Shown here: in pieces, positions 1 to 5,206 of the stretch | How positions within the stretch are numbered: position 1 is the stretch's first letter | Layout: each line of letters opens with the position of its first letter | DNA from: an uncultured Flavobacterium sp. | Lineage (GTDB): Bacteria; Bacteroidota; Bacteroidia; Flavobacteriales; Flavobacteriaceae | NCBI RefSeq assembly: GCF_946482535.1 | Contig: NZ_CAMLRU010000179.1 | Location: 1-5,206 of the forward strand | Direction of reading: 5' to 3' | Length of the DNA: 5,206 nucleotides | The notes under the pieces: generated by a model | The model's database searches: none | Seen by the model: the letters and a program-made list of their open reading frames with translations, nothing else | What the model was told of the DNA's origin: nothing | Program-made: the position numbers and the translations under genes

Positions 1-754
1 TTGACCAAGAAAGGTCAGTAATGTGGATTAATCCGTCAACACCACCTAAGTCAATGAACACACCGTAAGAAGTGATGTTTTTAACCACACCTTCTAATAC
101 TTGTCCTTTTTCTAATTGACCAATGATTTCTTTTTTCTGAACTTCGATGTCAGCCTCGATAAGTGCTTTGTGTGAAACAACAACGTTTTTGAATTCGTGG
201 TTGATTTTTACCACTTTGAATTCCATCATTTTGTTTACGTATACATCATAATCACGGATAGGTTTCACATCAATTTGTGATCCCGGTAAGAACGCTTCGA
301 TACCGAATACGTCAACGATCATACCACCTTTAGTTCTGCATTTAACGAAACCTTGAACGATTTCTCCGCTTTCGTTAGCTGCAATTACTCTATCCCATGA
401 TTTGATAGTTCTTGCTTTTCTGTGTGATAATACCAATTGACCTGTTTTGTCCTCACGAACGTCAATTAATACCTCAACTTTGTCACCCACTTTTAAGTTC
501 GGGTTGTAACGGAACTCATTCAAAGAGATAACTCCTTCTGATTTCGCGTTAATGTCAACGATAGCGTCTCTGTCAGTAATTCTAACTACTACACCTTCTA
601 CTACTTCTTCTTGATCAGTAGAAATGAAAGTTTTAGTTACTAAATCTTCAAACTCTTGCAAGTTTTTTTGATCTACTTCATCAATTCCTTCGGCATAATT
701 GTGCCAGTTAAACTCGTTTAAAAACGCTTGTTGTTCTTTATTTAATTCAGACAT
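1..754 (-). CDS. rpsA: 30S ribosomal protein S1, N-terminal part (3' end outside window)
   Basis: Ribosomal protein S1 binds mRNA on the small subunit through repeated S1 (OB-fold) RNA-binding domains and helps start translation. The reading frame opens at ATG (754-752) with MSELNKEQQAFLNEF and runs 251 codons to the window edge without a stop. Seen: an N-terminal extension of about 48 residues with an FNWHNYAEG motif (residues 15-23); S1 domain 1 at about 50-112 (EGVVVRITDRDAIVDINAKS); domain 2 at about 130-196 (KCRTKGGMIVDVFGIEAFLPG, then VVVSHKA); and the start of domain 3 from about 215, with the typical GVFIDLGGVDGLIHITDLSW. Bacteroidota S1 proteins are usually near 590-600 residues with six domains, so more than half lies outside. 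The bases before the start are T/A-rich with no Shine-Dalgarno sequence, normal for this phylum. A promoter and leader precede it. The identification is secure; the extent is limited only by the edge. Confidence 0.97.
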   Translation of the reverse strand, partial: MSELNKEQQAFLNEFNWHNYAEGIDEVDQKNLQEFEDLVTKTFISTDQEEVVEGVVVRITDRDAIVDINAKSEGVISLNEFRYNPNLKVGDKVEVLIDVREDKTGQLVLSHRKARTIKSWDRVIAANESGEIVQGFVKCRTKGGMIVDVFGIEAFLPGSQIDVKPIRDYDVYVNKMMEFKVVKINHEFKNVVVSHKALIEADIEVQKKEIIGQLEKGQVLEGVVKNITSYGVFIDLGGVDGLIHITDLSWS

Positions 755-866
755 GCTGATAAAAAATTTGTATGCTATGTTTCTTGGGTTTCTCGATGCG
801 AGTAAAAACACAGCAGTGTTAGTTTTTTATTTGTTTAATCCTATTGGAAACCCTACTCCGCCAAAA
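755..866 (-). other. 5' leader of rpsA mRNA, possibly structured
   Basis: This is the roughly 110-base stretch between the predicted rpsA transcription start and its ATG, long for a flavobacterial leader. In the RNA sense, GGGTTTC (from 853-847) can pair with GAAACCC (from 792-786), closing a loop that contains a second perfect 5-bp hairpin (AACAC 807-811 with GTGTT 816-820, loop of four). A third small stem, CTCG 792-795 with CGAG 799-802, competes with the outer stem by one base. In gammaproteobacteria S1 represses its own mRNA through a folded leader; whether this leader acts the same way is inference. A 7-bp match in a segment this size can arise by chance, so the fold is tentative. Confidence 0.4.
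780..790. repeat. Inverted repeat arm A flanking the rpsA promoter
   Basis: TTTCTTGGGTT on the plus strand is the exact reverse complement of AACCCAAGAAA at 909-919, an 11-bp perfect inverted repeat with 118 bases between the arms. This arm is in the transcribed leader, downstream of the promoter. Identity was read directly; a function as a protein-binding site is inference. Confidence 0.6.
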
Positions 867-872
867 GGACTG

Positions 873-901
873 CAAAAGTAAGTATAAAATCTTAATTACA
901 A
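873..901 (-). promoter_or_regulatory. Predicted rpsA promoter (Bacteroidota -33/-7 type)
   Basis: On the minus strand TACTTTTG (880-873) matches the Bacteroidota -7 consensus TAnnTTTG in full, and is followed by CA, as is common in Flavobacterium. TTG (901-899, inside TTTTG) lies 18 bases upstream, within the accepted 17-23 spacing. Transcription would start near 866. It is the only full consensus match I saw between nupG and rpsA. Confidence 0.65.
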
Positions 902-908
902 AACAATT

Positions 909-919
909 AACCCAAGAAA
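909..919. repeat. Inverted repeat arm B, just upstream of the rpsA -33 element
   Basis: AACCCAAGAAA on the plus strand is the exact reverse complement of 780-790. It ends eight bases or so beyond the -33 TTG of the predicted rpsA promoter (899-901), a position where activators often bind. Since it lies upstream of the predicted transcription start, the two arms would not pair in the rpsA mRNA, so any role would be at DNA level. It also pairs with TTTCTTGG at 965-972 over 8 bp (912-919), which could form a hairpin in a transcript crossing the gap. Confidence 0.6.
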
Positions 920-946
920 AGTTGTCTTGAAAAATGATTTTATTCA

Positions 947-1032
947 GGAGCGAAGGGTTCGGGCTTTCTTGGTTTCCGTTTTCCTGCTGTTCGCACTACG
1001 CGGTAGTTGCTTCCATCAGGGCTAGACTGGGA
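947..1032. repeat. Structured intergenic element resembling a dispersed flavobacterial repeat
   Basis: On the minus strand this reads CTAGCCCTGATGGAAGC, a small hairpin, GCGAACAGCAGG, and ends in CCCTTCGCTCC. The hairpin is ACTAC (995-999) with GTAGT (1003-1007) around a three-base loop, and can be lengthened by flanking GC pairs with one bulge; an outer CCTG (983-986) / CAGG (1017-1020) pair encloses it. It is more GC-rich than the surrounding intergenic DNA and holds no open frame worth calling. From memory, many Flavobacterium intergenic regions carry a similar pattern: a conserved AGCCCYGATrGAAGC arm, a variable hairpin, then an AGCgGGA arm. That family link is recalled, not computed, and only one copy is in this window. 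Function unknown. Confidence 0.5.
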
Positions 1033-1054
1033 TTTGTATCGCATTCTTGGAAAC

Positions 1055-1088
1055 AAAAAAGCCTGACAAGTTATAAAACCTATCAGGC
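1055..1088 (-). terminator. Rho-independent terminator of nupG
   Basis: On the minus strand GCCTGATAGG (1088-1079) pairs with CTTGTCAGGC (1070-1061) as a 10-bp stem that includes two G-U wobbles, with an eight-base loop (TTTTATAA) and a run of six T (1060-1055). It begins 24 bases after the nupG stop codon. The shape is canonical and it should isolate nupG from rpsA. Confidence 0.9.
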
Positions 1089-1112
1089 CTGATTTATTAA
1101 AATCGAATCCGA

Positions 1113-2369
1113 TTAATGACTCACATTAGCCACATCATTAGGATTGTGCTTGTGTTTAAATAACACCGCAAAAGCAATCGCAATTACTAAAGAGTAAGCC
1201 GCAAAAGCCAACCAGATGCTGTGCCAATCTCTGGTTCCATCATGGGTAAAGAACTTGTCTATAGCCCATCCCGAAGTAAAACTTCCCAAAACCGCTCCAA
1301 AGCCATTGGTCATCATCATAAACAAACCTTGAGCCGAAGAACGAATCTTAGCATTGGTAGAAGTCTCCACAAACAAGGAACCGGAAATGTTAAAGAAGTC
1401 AAACGCCATTCCGTACACAATACAGGACATGATAATCATCCACAATCCGTCTGTAGGGTTTCCGTAAGCAAATAAACCGAAACGCAATACCCAAGCCAAC
1501 ATCGAAATCAACATCACTTGCTTAATCCCAAATCGCTTCAAGAAAAACGGAATCGCCAAAATGAATAAAGTCTCCGAAACCTGAGAAATCGACATAATAA
1601 TGGTAGAATATTTTACCACAAATGAATCGGCATATTCCGGCACATTTTTAAATTCATCTAAAAACACATCTCCGTAAGCATTGGTCAACTGCAAAGCGCC
1701 ACCTAAAAACATAGAGAAAATAAAGAACAACGCCATTTTATAGGTGCCGAATAATTTAAAGGCTTCCAATCCTAAAGAAGCAACCAATGAAGATTGCTCT
1801 CCTTTGGTATGTTGCGGTGTACATTTTGGCAAAGTAAAAGCATACAAACCTAACATAATTGCGGCTATTCCGGCTATATAAAACTGGTAAGCCGTTGCTT
1901 TATTTCCGGACAAATTGGTCAACCACATAGCGGCTATAAAACCAATCGTTCCCCAAACACGAATCGGCGGAAAATCTTTTACAACATCACTGCCTTCGCT
2001 ATTCTTTAAAGCAGTATAAGAAATAGAATTCGACAAAGCAATCGTTGGCATGTAACAACACATCGCCAAAAGCATAACATAAATAAAATTATCAGGGGAA
2101 GTTACTTGCGGAAGATAAAACAAGACCATCGCATAGCAAATATGAAGCAAGCCATAGAGTTTTTCGGCGTTGACCCAACGATCAGCTATAATTCCGGTTA
2201 AGGTAGGCATGAATAAAGAGGCAATTCCCATAGTTCCGAATACCAATCCGAATTTTGTTCCGTCCCATTGTTTGGTTCCGAACCAAAAGTTGGCAATCGT
2301 AATAAGCCACGCACCCCAAACAAAGAACTGAAAGAAGTTCATGGCAATTAATCTGTTTTTTATACTCAT
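1113..2369 (-). CDS. nupG: Nucleoside:H+ symporter, NupG family (major facilitator superfamily)
   Basis: An inner-membrane carrier that imports nucleosides with protons, of the NHS family of the major facilitator superfamily that includes E. coli NupG and XapB. At 418 residues it matches E. coli NupG in length, and the alignment recalled from memory is colinear from the first residues (MSIKNRLIAMNFFQFFVWGAW) to an identical C-terminal VSH. About twelve hydrophobic helices are visible, with a hydrophilic loop at about 181-208 between helices 6 and 7. Residues equivalent to those reported around the E. coli NupG substrate site are present: R137 in PPIRVWGTIGF, Q227 and N230 in ALQLTNAYG, Q263 and E266 in SQVSETLF, and Y319, F323 and D324 in VYGMAFDFFNISG. 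Start at ATG 2369 fits the family N-terminus; no Shine-Dalgarno. It follows cmk by 67 bases with its own predicted promoter, and ends in a terminator. Exact specificity (purine, pyrimidine or xanthosine) cannot be read from sequence. Confidence 0.93.
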   Translation of the reverse strand: MSIKNRLIAMNFFQFFVWGAWLITIANFWFGTKQWDGTKFGLVFGTMGIASLFMPTLTGIIADRWVNAEKLYGLLHICYAMVLFYLPQVTSPDNFIYVMLLAMCCYMPTIALSNSISYTALKNSEGSDVVKDFPPIRVWGTIGFIAAMWLTNLSGNKATAYQFYIAGIAAIMLGLYAFTLPKCTPQHTKGEQSSLVASLGLEAFKLFGTYKMALFFIFSMFLGGALQLTNAYGDVFLDEFKNVPEYADSFVVKYSTIIMSISQVSETLFILAIPFFLKRFGIKQVMLISMLAWVLRFGLFAYGNPTDGLWMIIMSCIVYGMAFDFFNISGSLFVETSTNAKIRSSAQGLFMMMTNGFGAVLGSFTSGWAIDKFFTHDGTRDWHSIWLAFAAYSLVIAIAFAVLFKHKHNPNDVANVSH

Positions 2370-2402
2370 AATAGTGGTTTTTGGTTTTATAATAACAACC
2401 CG

Positions 2403-2433
2403 TAAATCTACTATTTAAATTGAGATAAACAAA
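2403..2433 (-). promoter_or_regulatory. Predicted nupG promoter (Bacteroidota -33/-7 type)
   Basis: On the minus strand TTTG (2433-2430) is followed after 19 bases by TAGATTTA (2410-2403), which matches TAnnTTTG at all but the last base. The spacing is typical, and the start would fall near 2396, leaving a leader of about 27 bases before the nupG ATG. It fits between the cmk stop and nupG. No terminator hairpin is visible after cmk, so read-through from cmk into nupG is also possible. Confidence 0.5.
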
Positions 2434-2436
2434 TAT

Positions 2437-3129
2437 TTACAACGATTTCGAAACTTTATGCACCAAAGCCAGTACTGCTTCAAACTGTTCTTCTCGTGTT
2501 AGTGCCGAATTGTCAATTTCTATAGCGCCGTCTGCCTTGACTAGTGGAGAATCGTCTCGATGCGTATCAATATGATCACGTTCTTCCACATTTTTTAAAA
2601 CCGCTTCAAACGTTACATTTTCGCCTTTTGCCTTTAATTCTTCATAACGGCGACGCGCTCGAGTTTCCGGACTGGCAGTCATAAAAATTTTGAGTTCAGC
2701 CTCCGGGAAAACAACGGTTCCGATATCGCGCCCATCCATTACGATGCCTTTTTCTTTGCCCATGGCTTGTTGTTGTTCTACCAATTGGGCACGAACTTCA
2801 GAAACCTCAGCCACTTTGCTCACAAAACTGGATACTTCTATGGTTCTGATTTCCTTTTCGACATTCACTCCATTCAAATACATTTCTGCAAAACCCAATT
2901 CGGGATTGAATTCAAAATGTAATTTGATAAACGGCAAACTGTTGATTAAAGTTTCTTTATCAAAAAACTCATGACCTATACAACCGTTTTGCATGGCAAA
3001 ATAAGTTATCGCGCGATACATCGCTCCCGAATCGACATAAACATAACCCAAATGTTTGGCCAATTGTTTGGCTAAAGTACTTTTTCCGGTGGAAGAAAAT
3101 CCGTCGATGGCAATGGTAATCTTTTTCAA
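2437..3129 (-). CDS. cmk: Cytidylate (CMP/dCMP) kinase
   Basis: Cmk transfers phosphate from ATP to CMP or dCMP in the cytoplasm, giving CDP or dCDP for RNA, DNA and lipid precursors and recycling CMP from RNA turnover. The 230-residue protein has the P-loop GFSSTGKST (10-18), the DSGAMYR nucleotide-binding motif (33-39), GRDIGTVVFPEA (133-144), the arginine-rich lid region RARRRYEEL (157-165), and the RDDSPL segment (191-196) before an acidic IEIDNSALT strand, in family order and at family length. The start is TTG (3129-3127), giving the expected MKKITIAIDG; no ATG in frame lies close upstream, and going further back would overlap porQ. It begins 17 bases after porQ with no promoter or terminator between, so the two are probably cotranscribed. 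Its neighbour in many bacteria is rpsA; here nupG intervenes. Confidence 0.96.
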   Translation of the reverse strand: MKKITIAIDGFSSTGKSTLAKQLAKHLGYVYVDSGAMYRAITYFAMQNGCIGHEFFDKETLINSLPFIKLHFEFNPELGFAEMYLNGVNVEKEIRTIEVSSFVSKVAEVSEVRAQLVEQQQAMGKEKGIVMDGRDIGTVVFPEAELKIFMTASPETRARRRYEELKAKGENVTFEAVLKNVEERDHIDTHRDDSPLVKADGAIEIDNSALTREEQFEAVLALVHKVSKSL

Positions 3130-3146
3130 AATGCTAAGAAATATAA

Positions 3147-4178
3147 TTAATATCTATTCCCCGAAAAATCGATGGTCAATCCAAATAAGCTGGTATTGGC
3201 CGCTAAAGTATATCGGGAATAAGAATAATTGAATTTTAAATTATTGATTTTCAAACCGAAACCAACCGATAATCCGGAAAAATTTCGCTGCTCTAAGATA
3301 CGCAATTCTTCGGCTCTTCTGAAATTATAACCCAATCGAAGATTAAATCCTTTATCGGGAAACAATTCGGCTCCCACAATCACGTGTCGCAAAGCATTGT
3401 TAAAGAATGATACTTTTTCGGGTGTTGAACCGCCGTCCAAATTCCCTTCTGCCCTATTCGGATTGGCAAAAGCCACTTGCCATTGTTGCATATTTTCTAA
3501 GGTCAAATGCCAACGAATCGGTACATTTTCCATTAATTGAGAAACACCAATCAACACTTCTAGAGGCAATTTCTCACGGGTTTCGGCATAGGGCGTAATT
3601 TGTGTACCCAAATTTCGGATAGAAATCGCCCAATTGACATCGTTTCGAGTATCAATAAATAAAGCTCCGATATCAACCGCGGCACCAAAAGAATTATAAC
3701 TTTCCAAAGTGGAAGAAATCAGCTTGGCATTGGCACCAATATAAAAATCAGTAAAAGGAATATTATAAGCATAACCAAAAGACAAGGCTATTTCGCTTCC
3801 TGTAAAATCTGAGGTTTGCTGGCCGTTTTCGTCATAACCGTCAAACTTTCCGTAATTGACATAGTTAACGCCGCCAAAAAACGTTTGCACATGGCGGTCA
3901 TAAGTGTAAGCATAAGAAGCGGTTCCGTAAGTCACTTCGCCAAAATAACTACCGTAATTCAACGACAACTTATTGTCCATTTCAGCATTAATACAGGCCG
4001 GATTAAAATGGGCTTGGTTGACATCTTGGTCGTAAAAAGTAATGACTTTTCCGCCTATCGCCGCTTGTCTTGGTGAAGTCACTAAGTTTAGAAACTGGTA
4101 TACCGACCTACCGCCCACTTGTCCGAAAGCGACCAAACCGACGAGGCAAAAAGCAATACAAATTGTTTTTCTAAACAT
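3147..4178 (-). CDS. porQ: Type IX secretion system protein PorQ (outer-membrane beta-barrel)
   Basis: PorQ is an outer-membrane protein of the type IX secretion system; in Porphyromonas gingivalis it belongs to the PorU-PorV-PorQ-PorZ attachment complex, which processes secreted proteins and anchors them to the surface. The 343-residue product begins with a signal peptide: MFRK, a hydrophobic stretch at about 5-18 and a likely cut after AFG (between 19 and 20). No lipobox cysteine follows, so it is not a lipoprotein. Next come YQFLNLVTSPRQAAIGG (27-43), the motif shared with PorV-like proteins, and HFNPACIN (57-64), the NPA motif of this barrel superfamily. The rest alternates short amphipathic strands rich in Y, F, G and N (for example YGTASYAYTYD, FGGVNYVNYGKFDGYD) and ends in an aromatic residue (Y343), as outer-membrane barrels do. 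Start at ATG 4178. It leads a unit with cmk. Older annotation sometimes labels this family as penicillin-binding protein, which nothing here supports. Confidence 0.88.
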   Translation of the reverse strand: MFRKTICIAFCLVGLVAFGQVGGRSVYQFLNLVTSPRQAAIGGKVITFYDQDVNQAHFNPACINAEMDNKLSLNYGSYFGEVTYGTASYAYTYDRHVQTFFGGVNYVNYGKFDGYDENGQQTSDFTGSEIALSFGYAYNIPFTDFYIGANAKLISSTLESYNSFGAAVDIGALFIDTRNDVNWAISIRNLGTQITPYAETREKLPLEVLIGVSQLMENVPIRWHLTLENMQQWQVAFANPNRAEGNLDGGSTPEKVSFFNNALRHVIVGAELFPDKGFNLRLGYNFRRAEELRILEQRNFSGLSVGFGLKINNLKFNYSYSRYTLAANTSLFGLTIDFSGNRY

Positions 4179-4214
4179 TAAAATAGACTTATGGCTATTA
4201 CTATAACGGAATTG

Positions 4215-4243
4215 CGAAGATATTATTTTATCTCGGAGGAAAA
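4215..4243 (-). promoter_or_regulatory. Predicted promoter of the porQ-cmk unit
   Basis: On the minus strand TATCTTCG (4222-4215), followed by CA, matches TAnnTTTG at seven of eight positions and resembles the rpsA -7 element. About 18 bases upstream is only a T-run (4247-4241), not a clear TTG, so the -33 part is weak. The start would fall near 4208, about 30 bases before the porQ ATG. Its position just after the lon terminator supports it. Confidence 0.5.
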
Positions 4244-4252
4244 AAAGTAAAT

Positions 4253-4288
4253 AAAAAAAGGCACGAGTTTATTTTGCTCCTGCCTTTT
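4253..4288 (-). terminator. Rho-independent terminator of lon
   Basis: On the minus strand AAAAGGCAGGAG (4288-4277) pairs with CTCGTGCCTTTT (4267-4256) as a 12-position stem with one G-G mismatch, a nine-base loop and a run of T reaching 4253. It starts about 20 bases after the lon stop. The plus strand has a shorter T-run, and there is no plus-strand gene to serve. Confidence 0.87.
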
Positions 4289-4307
4289 CAATTTTGGTAT
4301 TTTGAGT

Positions 4308-5206
4308 TTATTTCAACGTTTTGGCATTTTTTACCTTTTGGTTGGTCAAAGCAACGGCTATCACTTCACTCATTTCTTTTACATAATGAAACGTTAAACC
4401 TTCTATGTATTCCGGTTTGATTTCATCGATATCGCTTTTATTTTCGTGACACAAAATGATTTCTTTGATGTTGGCTCTTTTCGCGGCCAATATTTTCTCT
4501 TTGATACCGCCAACCGGCAGTACTTTCCCACGAAGCGTTATTTCTCCGGTCATGGCTAAGTTTTTCTTCACCTTTCTCTGCGTGTACAATGACACCAAAG
4601 AAGTCAGCATCGCGATTCCCGCACTTGGTCCGTCTTTAGGCGTAGCACCTTCCGGCACGTGTAAATGAACGTTGTACTTGGCAATCATTTCCGGATCGAG
4701 CCCGAATAATTCAGCGTTGGCTTTGATGTATTCTAGAGCAATCGTTGCCGATTCTTTCATTACCGTCCCTAGATTTCCGGTCAAAGTCAAAGCGCCTTTT
4801 CCGGCTGATATTAAGGATTCTATGAATAGAATATCACCTCCAACTGAAGTCCAGGCCAAACCGGTCACAACACCGGCCACATCGTTGCTTTCCGATTTGT
4901 CTCGGGCTAACTTAGGCGCACCCAAAATAGCTACGATATCTTCATCGGTTAGTTTCTTATTGTATGCTTCTTCCATGGCTACCGACTTGGCAGCGTTTCT
5001 GATTACCTGAGCAATCTTGGCTTCCAAACTACGCACACCGGATTCTCGGGTATAACCTTCTACGATTTTTTCCAATTGTTTTTTACCAATGGTTAAATCC
5101 TTGGTGGTTAAACCGTGTTCTTTTAATTGTTTCGGCAACAAATGCTGACGTGCAATTTCAATCTTTTCTTCAATAGTATAACCGGTCATTTTGATGACTT
5201 CCATAC
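4308..5206 (-). CDS. lon: ATP-dependent protease Lon, C-terminal part (5' end outside window)
   Basis: Lon is a cytoplasmic AAA+ serine protease that unfolds and degrades damaged and certain regulatory proteins. The window holds the last 299 codons or so of a protein usually near 800 residues. The frame is open to the right edge; the ATG at 5204-5202 is internal, since the preceding partial codon fits the R of the conserved DRMEVI motif at the end of the ATPase core. Numbering from that M: the AAA+ small domain at about 1-95 with the sensor-2 arginine in GVRSLEAKI (R58), a linker, and the S16 protease domain from about 108, with [12 protein letters not shown] (115-126), [15 protein letters not shown] (182-196; catalytic S194) and [16 protein letters not shown] (231-246; catalytic K237). 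The 43-residue S-K spacing equals that of E. coli Lon (S679/K722), so the protease half looks active. It ends in TAA followed by a terminator. Confidence 0.97.
   Translation of the reverse strand, partial: MEVIKMTGYTIEEKIEIARQHLLPKQLKEHGLTTKDLTIGKKQLEKIVEGYTRESGVRSLEAKIAQVIRNAAKSVAMEEAYNKKLTDEDIVAILGAPKLARDKSESNDVAGVVTGLAWTSVGGDILFIESLISAGKGALTLTGNLGTVMKESATIALEYIKANAELFGLDPEMIAKYNVHLHVPEGATPKDGPSAGIAMLTSLVSLYTQRKVKKNLAMTGEITLRGKVLPVGGIKEKILAAKRANIKEIILCHENKSDIDEIKPEYIEGLTFHYVKEMSEVIAVALTNQKVKNAKTLK

Noticed and set aside
699..881. A 60-codon plus-strand open frame over the rpsA start and leader
   Set aside because: It is antisense to the secure rpsA start and to its promoter, has no recognisable protein features and no plus-strand promoter that I could see.
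1082..1093. Perfect 12-bp palindrome ATCAGGCCTGAT
   Set aside because: It overlaps the upstream stem of the nupG terminator; the longer terminator hairpin explains most of it, and no promoter lies there for an operator to control.
1221..1475. Plus-strand open frame inside nupG
   Set aside because: Antisense shadow of a clearly conserved membrane protein; its basic, serine-rich composition reflects the complementary strand of hydrophobic codons.
2690..2974. Plus-strand open frame inside cmk
   Set aside because: Lies fully antisense to conserved Cmk motifs, with no family resemblance.
3407..4076. Two plus-strand open frames inside porQ (3407-3598 and 3816-4076)
   Set aside because: Both are antisense to porQ, without conserved motifs or plausible start signals.
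4235..4246. Shine-Dalgarno-like GGAGGA on the plus strand (TCCTCC on the minus strand)
   Set aside because: No plus-strand start codon or gene follows; on the minus strand it lies in the spacer of the predicted porQ promoter, so it is probably untranscribed chance sequence.
4456..5010. Two plus-strand open frames inside lon (4456-4668 and 4672-5010)
   Set aside because: Antisense to the Lon catalytic domain, whose Ser and Lys motifs fix the true frame.
5202..5204. ATG as the start of a short 298-residue Lon-like protease
   Set aside because: The coding frame continues past the edge and the motif around it (R-MEVI) is the middle of Lon, after the ATPase core; this is truncation by the window, not a short protein.
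1..5206. CRISPR array, insertion sequence, prophage, toxin-antitoxin or defence genes
   Set aside because: No spaced direct repeats, transposase or recombinase motifs, tRNA or rRNA signatures, or small two-gene modules could be seen; every sizeable frame belongs to a known core gene.

Overview
The window looks like ordinary chromosomal DNA from a Flavobacterium-like member of the Bacteroidota. The evidence is protein-level: a ribosomal protein S1 with a Bacteroidota-type N-terminus, a type IX secretion protein (PorQ, a family confined to this phylum), AT-rich intergenic DNA, promoters of the TTG / TAnnTTTG type, and no Shine-Dalgarno sequence in front of any of the four visible start codons. 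Genus-level placement is inference from recalled protein sequences.

All five genes lie on the minus strand, so transcription runs from high to low coordinates. In that order: the C-terminal third of the ATP-dependent protease Lon (cut by the right edge), a terminator, a promoter, porQ and cmk as a two-gene unit 17 bases apart, a separate promoter and nupG (nucleoside/proton symporter), a strong terminator, a 260-base intergenic stretch holding a structured repeat-like element and a cluster of short repeated motifs, then the rpsA promoter, a roughly 110-base leader and the first 251 codons of rpsA (cut by the left edge).

Functionally the block is housekeeping: protein quality control (Lon), outer-membrane assembly of the type IX secretion attachment complex (PorQ), pyrimidine nucleotide phosphorylation (Cmk), nucleoside uptake (NupG) and translation initiation (S1). 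The cmk/rpsA neighbourhood is widely conserved in bacteria; here nupG, with its own promoter and terminator, sits between them. Uptake of cytidine by NupG could feed CMP to Cmk, but that link is inference.

I found no undescribed multi-gene system. What deserves a second look is non-coding: the 755-1112 interval, where an 11-bp perfect inverted repeat flanks the rpsA promoter, further copies of its core lie upstream, and a hairpin element resembles a dispersed flavobacterial intergenic repeat.
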